DNA from: AP-15 sp963772965
GTDB taxonomy: Bacteria; Pseudomonadota; Alphaproteobacteria; ATCC43930; CGMCC-115725
NCBI GenBank assembly: GCA_963772965.1
Contig: CAVYZU010000004.1
Location: forward strand, 310,001-374,000
Length of the DNA: 64,000 nt
Direction of reading: 5' to 3'
Shown: positions 60,763 to 64,000 of the stretch, in pieces
Position numbering within the stretch: position 1 is the first letter of the stretch
How the letters are laid out: every line of letters starts with the position of its first letter
Made by a program: the position numbers and the translations under genes
The notes under the pieces: model-generated
The model's input: the letters and a program-made list of their open reading frames with translations, nothing else
Told to the model about the DNA's origin: nothing
Databases searched by the model: none

Positions 60763-61566
60763 TCAGCCGATCCGAACCAACGCTCCGCCATCGACGGGTA
60801 ATGCCACCCCGGTGATGAAGTTAGCTTCATCGGAAGCCAGGAACAGCGCCGCATTGGCGACGTCCCAGGCGGTGCCCATGCGACCACGCAACGGTACGCG
60901 CTCGTCGCGCTCGGCGGCGACTTCAGCGCGGCTGCGATTGGTCGCGCGCGCTCGGGTATCGACCGCCATCGGCGTGTCCATCAGTCCCGGCAGAATGCAG
61001 TTGGCGCGGATGCCGTAAGACGCATTGTGCAATGCCAATTGCTGGGTGAAGGCGATCATCGCCGCCTTGGTCGCCTTGTAAGCAACCAGCGGGTAGCTGT
61101 TTTCGTACGCCGCGACCGAAGAGATGTTGACGATCGCGCCCGAGCGCTGCTCGCGCATAATCGGGATCACCTGTTTGCACGCCATGATCGTGCCGCGCAG
61201 GTTGATCGCACACACTCGGTCAAATGCTTCCTCGGTCAATTCCAAGAGCGGCTTGTCGCCGCCGGCGATGCTGACCCCGACATTGTTGTGGAGGATGTCG
61301 ATGCGGCCCCAGCGCCGGCGTGCTTCGGCGACCATCGCCGCCAAGGTTTGTTCCTTGGTGACCTCGGCTTCAAAGGGCACGCATTCGCCGCCCTCTTTTG
61401 CTGCCATCGCCGCCGTTTCTTCGGCCGAGGAGATCAGCCGATCGACGGCGAGCACCTTCGCCCCCTCCTGGACAAAACGAAGCGCTGTCGCCCGCCCGTT
61501 GCCCATTCCCTCGCCCGGCCCTTGCCCGGCGCCGACGACAATCGCGATCTTTCCCTGAAGACGCAT
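60763..61566 (-). CDS. short-chain dehydrogenase/reductase
   Basis: A 267-residue classical SDR: IAIVVGAGQGPGEGMGNGRA (cofactor loop with a longer than usual insert), HNNVGVSIAGGD, the catalytic Ser in IVNISSVAAYEN and YKATK (YxxxK). The C-terminal ITGVALPVDGGALVRIG is typical. Leading candidates are a 3-oxoacyl or steroid/alcohol dehydrogenase; substrate not determined. It precedes the hydrolase and aldolase genes on the same strand, a possible catabolic set. Confidence 0.9.
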   Translation of the reverse strand: MRLQGKIAIVVGAGQGPGEGMGNGRATALRFVQEGAKVLAVDRLISSAEETAAMAAKEGGECVPFEAEVTKEQTLAAMVAEARRRWGRIDILHNNVGVSIAGGDKPLLELTEEAFDRVCAINLRGTIMACKQVIPIMREQRSGAIVNISSVAAYENSYPLVAYKATKAAMIAFTQQLALHNASYGIRANCILPGLMDTPMAVDTRARATNRSRAEVAAERDERVPLRGRMGTAWDVANAALFLASDEANFITGVALPVDGGALVRIG

Positions 61567-61714
61567 TGGCCTCACTCCGCGTAGCGACCGTACCGGCCGC
61601 CAGCATGTCGCTGAGCTTGTGATGCCGCAAGTTCCGCCGGAGCAGGGATCGTACGTTTACGCTTCGATAAGCTCGAGGCCCTCCTGACGGTCAGCCGGGC
61701 AAGTTCCCGATGCT

Positions 61715-62485
61715 CTATTCGGCCGCCTGCCTGACGGGTGGCGCGGACCGATTACTGCCACTCGGCAGATCAAATAAATCCGCGGGCAATTTTTTGAAAT
61801 AATCGAGGATTTCAGCGGTTGCGACGACGTCGGCGTATTTGGCGTGCATGTCGCATAGGCTGATGGCGTGGCTCGCTTCGCTGCGGTCGAAGCAGCCTTC
61901 CTCAGCCAGGATCACGCGATAGTTGAGGCTGAACGCATCAACCGCGGTGGCGCGCACGCAGCCCGAAGTGGTTGTGCCAACGACGATAATGCTGTCGCAG
62001 CCGAGCAGGGTTAGATACGAAGCCAGGTTCGTCCCAAAGAAACCCGAAGGTTTCTGCTTGCGGATTGCGATGTCCCGCGGGCCGGGCGCGATCATCGCGA
62101 CGATCTCGTTGCCGTCGACGCCGTCACCACCCGCGCCGCCCGCCTCGTCACCGCGCGTGCTCTTCCAGCGCCAGCTGCCGGCGTCCCAATTGTCCGGCCG
62201 CCGCTCCCCGGTGGTGTAGATGACCGGCAGCGCCTTGGCATGCGCGGCGTCGATCAGCAATTTGATGTAGTCGAGCGCAGCCCAAGCGTCGTCGCCGCAG
62301 GAGGTGCGCCAGCGCTTGATCGCTTCGAGGATCGGTTCCGGCCGCTCGCCGCAAAATGCCCAATTGACGTCGATCACCAGAAGTGCCGGCCGCTTGCCAA
62401 ACCCGGAGCGGGCGCCAAACCCGCCAGCAGCAAATACCGCCTTATCGCGTTCGGTCAGAAACTTGTCCCAGATCCGTTCGGTCAT
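61715..62485 (-). CDS. isochorismatase-family cysteine hydrolase
   Basis: A 256-residue cysteine hydrolase with the catalytic triad visible: Asp (ALLVIDVNWAF), Lys (KQKPSGFFGTNL) and Cys (GTTTSGCVRATAVDAFSLNY). N-carbamoylsarcosine amidase, ureidoacrylate hydrolase or maleamate amidase relatives have this layout; the extended N-terminus (about 30 residues) and the WRWKSTRGDEAGGAGG insert favour a carbamoylsarcosine amidase-like enzyme. The gene lies 27 bases after the class II aldolase gene. Confidence 0.88.
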   Translation of the reverse strand: MTERIWDKFLTERDKAVFAAGGFGARSGFGKRPALLVIDVNWAFCGERPEPILEAIKRWRTSCGDDAWAALDYIKLLIDAAHAKALPVIYTTGERRPDNWDAGSWRWKSTRGDEAGGAGGDGVDGNEIVAMIAPGPRDIAIRKQKPSGFFGTNLASYLTLLGCDSIIVVGTTTSGCVRATAVDAFSLNYRVILAEEGCFDRSEASHAISLCDMHAKYADVVATAEILDYFKKLPADLFDLPSGSNRSAPPVRQAAE

Positions 62486-62512
62486 TGACGTTCCCCTTCT
62501 TCTCGAGATTAT

Positions 62513-63259
62513 TCAATCGCGCTCGCGGAGCGCCTTTGACTTCCATAATTCCCAAGGCCGGCCGATCTGCGCGCTATTGGTCTCGGCCGCCGCTTTCGCC
62601 TCCTCTTCGTTGAGAAACACGACCCGGCCTTCTCCGAGCCGCAATGCTTCGCTTGCCAGCCAGGCGTTGACCTCGGTGTATACGGCGCGAAAAATCGCTT
62701 CCCTGATCGAGCAACCGACGACCACGTTGCCGTGGCCGCGCATCAACGCCACCGGCGCATTCCCGAGGGCCTTGGCGAGCGCCGCGCCCAGGGTGGGGTT
62801 GCGGATCAGCATGTCGGTTGCTGGGCCGCCTGCATCCCGGATCTCGAACACCGGCACACCGGCGCCGAGAAATCCGCCGAGATGAAAAATCGGCCGCAGT
62901 GTGACGCCGACGACGCCAAACGGGATCACCGCCGGCGAGTGGCTGTGCACGACCGCCTGCACCTCCGGCTGGGCTCTGTAAATCTCGCCATGGATGAAGC
63001 GCTCGAGGTAACTGGTACGGTCGCGCGCATCGATGGCGTTGCTGTCGAGGTCGAACTCCATGATATCACCGGCGGTGACCAGTGCCGGCGCCATGCTTCG
63101 CGCCAACAGGTAGCGCCCCGGATCCTTGTCATGACGGGCGCTGACATGGCCGAACCCGTCGACCACGCCTTGATCAGCCAGGATGCGGTTGGCGGCGACG
63201 AGATCCTCAATCAACGCCGCCTCTGCCGAGATTGACGCTTTCGTTGACGCGGTCAGCAT
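62513..63259 (-). CDS. class II aldolase/adducin family protein
   Basis: A 248-residue protein: VDGFGHVSARHDKDPGRYLL, then VHSHSPAVIPFGVVG supplies the zinc His pair, followed by LMRGHGNVVVGCSIREA with the later His. Family members are fuculose-phosphate aldolases or decarboxylases of sugar acids. Here it is the first gene of a minus-strand group with the isochorismatase-type hydrolase and the SDR, so all three may act in one degradation pathway. Confidence 0.9.
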   Translation of the reverse strand: MLTASTKASISAEAALIEDLVAANRILADQGVVDGFGHVSARHDKDPGRYLLARSMAPALVTAGDIMEFDLDSNAIDARDRTSYLERFIHGEIYRAQPEVQAVVHSHSPAVIPFGVVGVTLRPIFHLGGFLGAGVPVFEIRDAGGPATDMLIRNPTLGAALAKALGNAPVALMRGHGNVVVGCSIREAIFRAVYTEVNAWLASEALRLGEGRVVFLNEEEAKAAAETNSAQIGRPWELWKSKALRERD

Positions 63260-63323
63260 CGCTTCCCCTCCCGCCTTAAATTACTCCCGGCCGATGCTCT
63301 TGAACCAGGCAATTTAGCCAGCA

Positions 63324-63660
63324 CTAGACCGCACTGGACAGCGCCAGCGAGTAGCGTGGGTCGGCGGCCAGGCATTCGGCCTCGGGAAGCCCGAGCTCAT
63401 TGCGAACGACGTTTGTGCCGAGAACCATTGCGATCATTTTGTACTGCGCGTGGCGCCGGCTCATTCCTTCACGACCCATGCCGCAATCGGAAGAGATGAC
63501 CAAGCGGTCGGCGGGATGTGGCCCAACGCCTCGCGGACCAAATCGGCGATCTGTTCGGAGCGCTCGACCTGCAATGTATGAGGATCGATCACGCCAACAA
63601 CGGCCTTCTTGTCGGCGATGACCTTGCCGATTGCCCGAAGATCGTCGGTTCCCGATGAGC
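63324..63660 (-). pseudogene. remnant of a cobalamin-independent methionine synthase-like gene
   Basis: The minus strand reads GTDDLRAIGKVIADKKAVVG, VIDPHTLQVERSEQIADLVR and EALGHIP, then shifts frame at about 63505-63515 and continues RLVISSDCGMGREGMSRRHA, YKMIAMVLGTNVVRNELGLP, ending AVstop at 63324. This is the C-terminal third of a MetE-like domain. Just upstream of GTDD an in-frame stop occurs, so the larger part of the gene is gone. It is a broken fragment, not a working enzyme. Confidence 0.75.
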
Positions 63661-63706
63661 AGGTTTATGCTTAAACAACGGGGAGGAGGCGAGCAGCGAT
63701 CGTCTG

Positions 63707-64000
63707 CTATCGGACCTTGCGACGGCGCCGGAACGCGCCAAAGCCCACCAACGCGGAGCCAAGTAACGCTGTCGAAGTCGGCTCAGGAACTGGCGTACAA
63801 CAGAACTCCGGCGTTGCTATGGTGTCCGAACAGTTGACCGGAGCGCCGGTGCCCAGTTGCGTGCACGAACTCGGACAATGATGCAGCCAGCCCCAATTCG
63901 AACGTTCCGGTCGTATCGCTATCTGTTGTGCCTAGGTAGTTCGTAGCAAGCGAACCAGCCGCGCCCCCGGTGCCGGTCGGAACTATACTCGTCGTTAATG
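63707..64000 (-). CDS. C-terminal end of a PEP-CTERM protein (partial)
   Basis: Stop TAG at 63707-63709. The C-terminus reads PVPEPTSTALLGSALVGFGA then FRRRRKVR: a PEP motif, hydrophobic helix and Arg cluster, the classic PEP-CTERM signal for exosortase sorting. Upstream, the open frame with TTSIVPTGTGGAAGSLATNY (Gly/Thr/Ser-rich, typical of such secreted proteins) is in another frame, so one base has shifted at about 63840-63870. The gene starts beyond the right edge. Confidence 0.8.

Noticed and set aside
1..64000. CRISPR arrays, rRNA, tRNA genes, insertion sequences
   Set aside because: No regularly spaced repeats, no rRNA segments, no TTCGA-type T-loop in a foldable context and no transposase were found by eye.

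Overview
The window is GC-rich DNA from an alphaproteobacterium. The evidence is the lpxD-fabZ-lpxA-lpxI-lpxB order with LpxI instead of LpxH, a single bifunctional Rsh, Coq7 and UbiK, a phasin, CspA/S21 stress genes and an alphaproteobacterial-type XRE regulator. Many accessory catabolic genes suggest a free-living soil or freshwater heterotroph, perhaps Rhodospirillales- or Rhizobiales-like; genus is not resolved. The right end carries the tail of a PEP-CTERM protein, so the organism probably has an exosortase system.

Layout. 1-3.9 kb: lipid A operon (lpxD tail, fabZ, lpxA, lpxI, lpxB) plus glyoxalase I. 4-12.8 kb: accessory metabolism, namely a D-aminoacylase-type amidohydrolase, a small exported protein, an alpha/beta hydrolase, two tandem MFS paralogues and a six-repeat NHL propeller. 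12.8-21 kb (mostly +): YqgE, DUF488, an orphan oligopeptide-type binding protein, a frameshifted 3-methyladenine glycosylase, UbiK, YbjN, ProC, a TetR/COQ9-like protein, phasin and a luciferase-like monooxygenase. 21.1-22.7 kb: a visibly AT-richer dGTPase gene, probably acquired. 23-31 kb (minus): PoxB-type enzyme; a dihaem cytochrome c / GMC oxidoreductase / truncated beta-helix operon; an HhH glycosylase-like protein. 31-36.2 kb: O-acetylhomoserine sulfhydrylase, UdgX, XRE regulator, asparagine synthase. 36-39.4 kb: broken TIM-barrel gene and a frameshifted NCS1 permease behind a near-consensus sigma-54 promoter. 39.6-41.7 kb: a minus-strand run of small stress-type genes (two CspA, S21, zinc ribbon and two paralogous mini-proteins). 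42-47.3 kb: extradiol dioxygenase-like protein, paired small membrane proteins, a three-gene AroQ-like/Gfo-Idh/hydroxyacid dehydrogenase operon and a lytic transglycosylase. 47.4-56.2 kb: ABC exporter, DsbB, Coq7, then core genes rpoZ, rsh, acpS, lepB, rnc. 56.3-60.7 kb: copper set (CopD-cytochrome fusion, CopC, outer-membrane protein, DUF2946) divergent from a Fur/Zur regulator across a palindrome. 60.8-64 kb: SDR, isochorismatase-type hydrolase, class II aldolase, a methionine synthase remnant and the PEP-CTERM tail.

A cross-cutting observation is that at least eight genes are broken by single-base shifts while both halves stay conserved (tag-like, TIM barrel, permease, mini-protein, rnc, copD, metE remnant, PEP-CTERM). 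Because rnc is among them, I think base-level assembly errors are at least as likely as real decay. No tRNA, rRNA, CRISPR array, insertion sequence or prophage was recognised.
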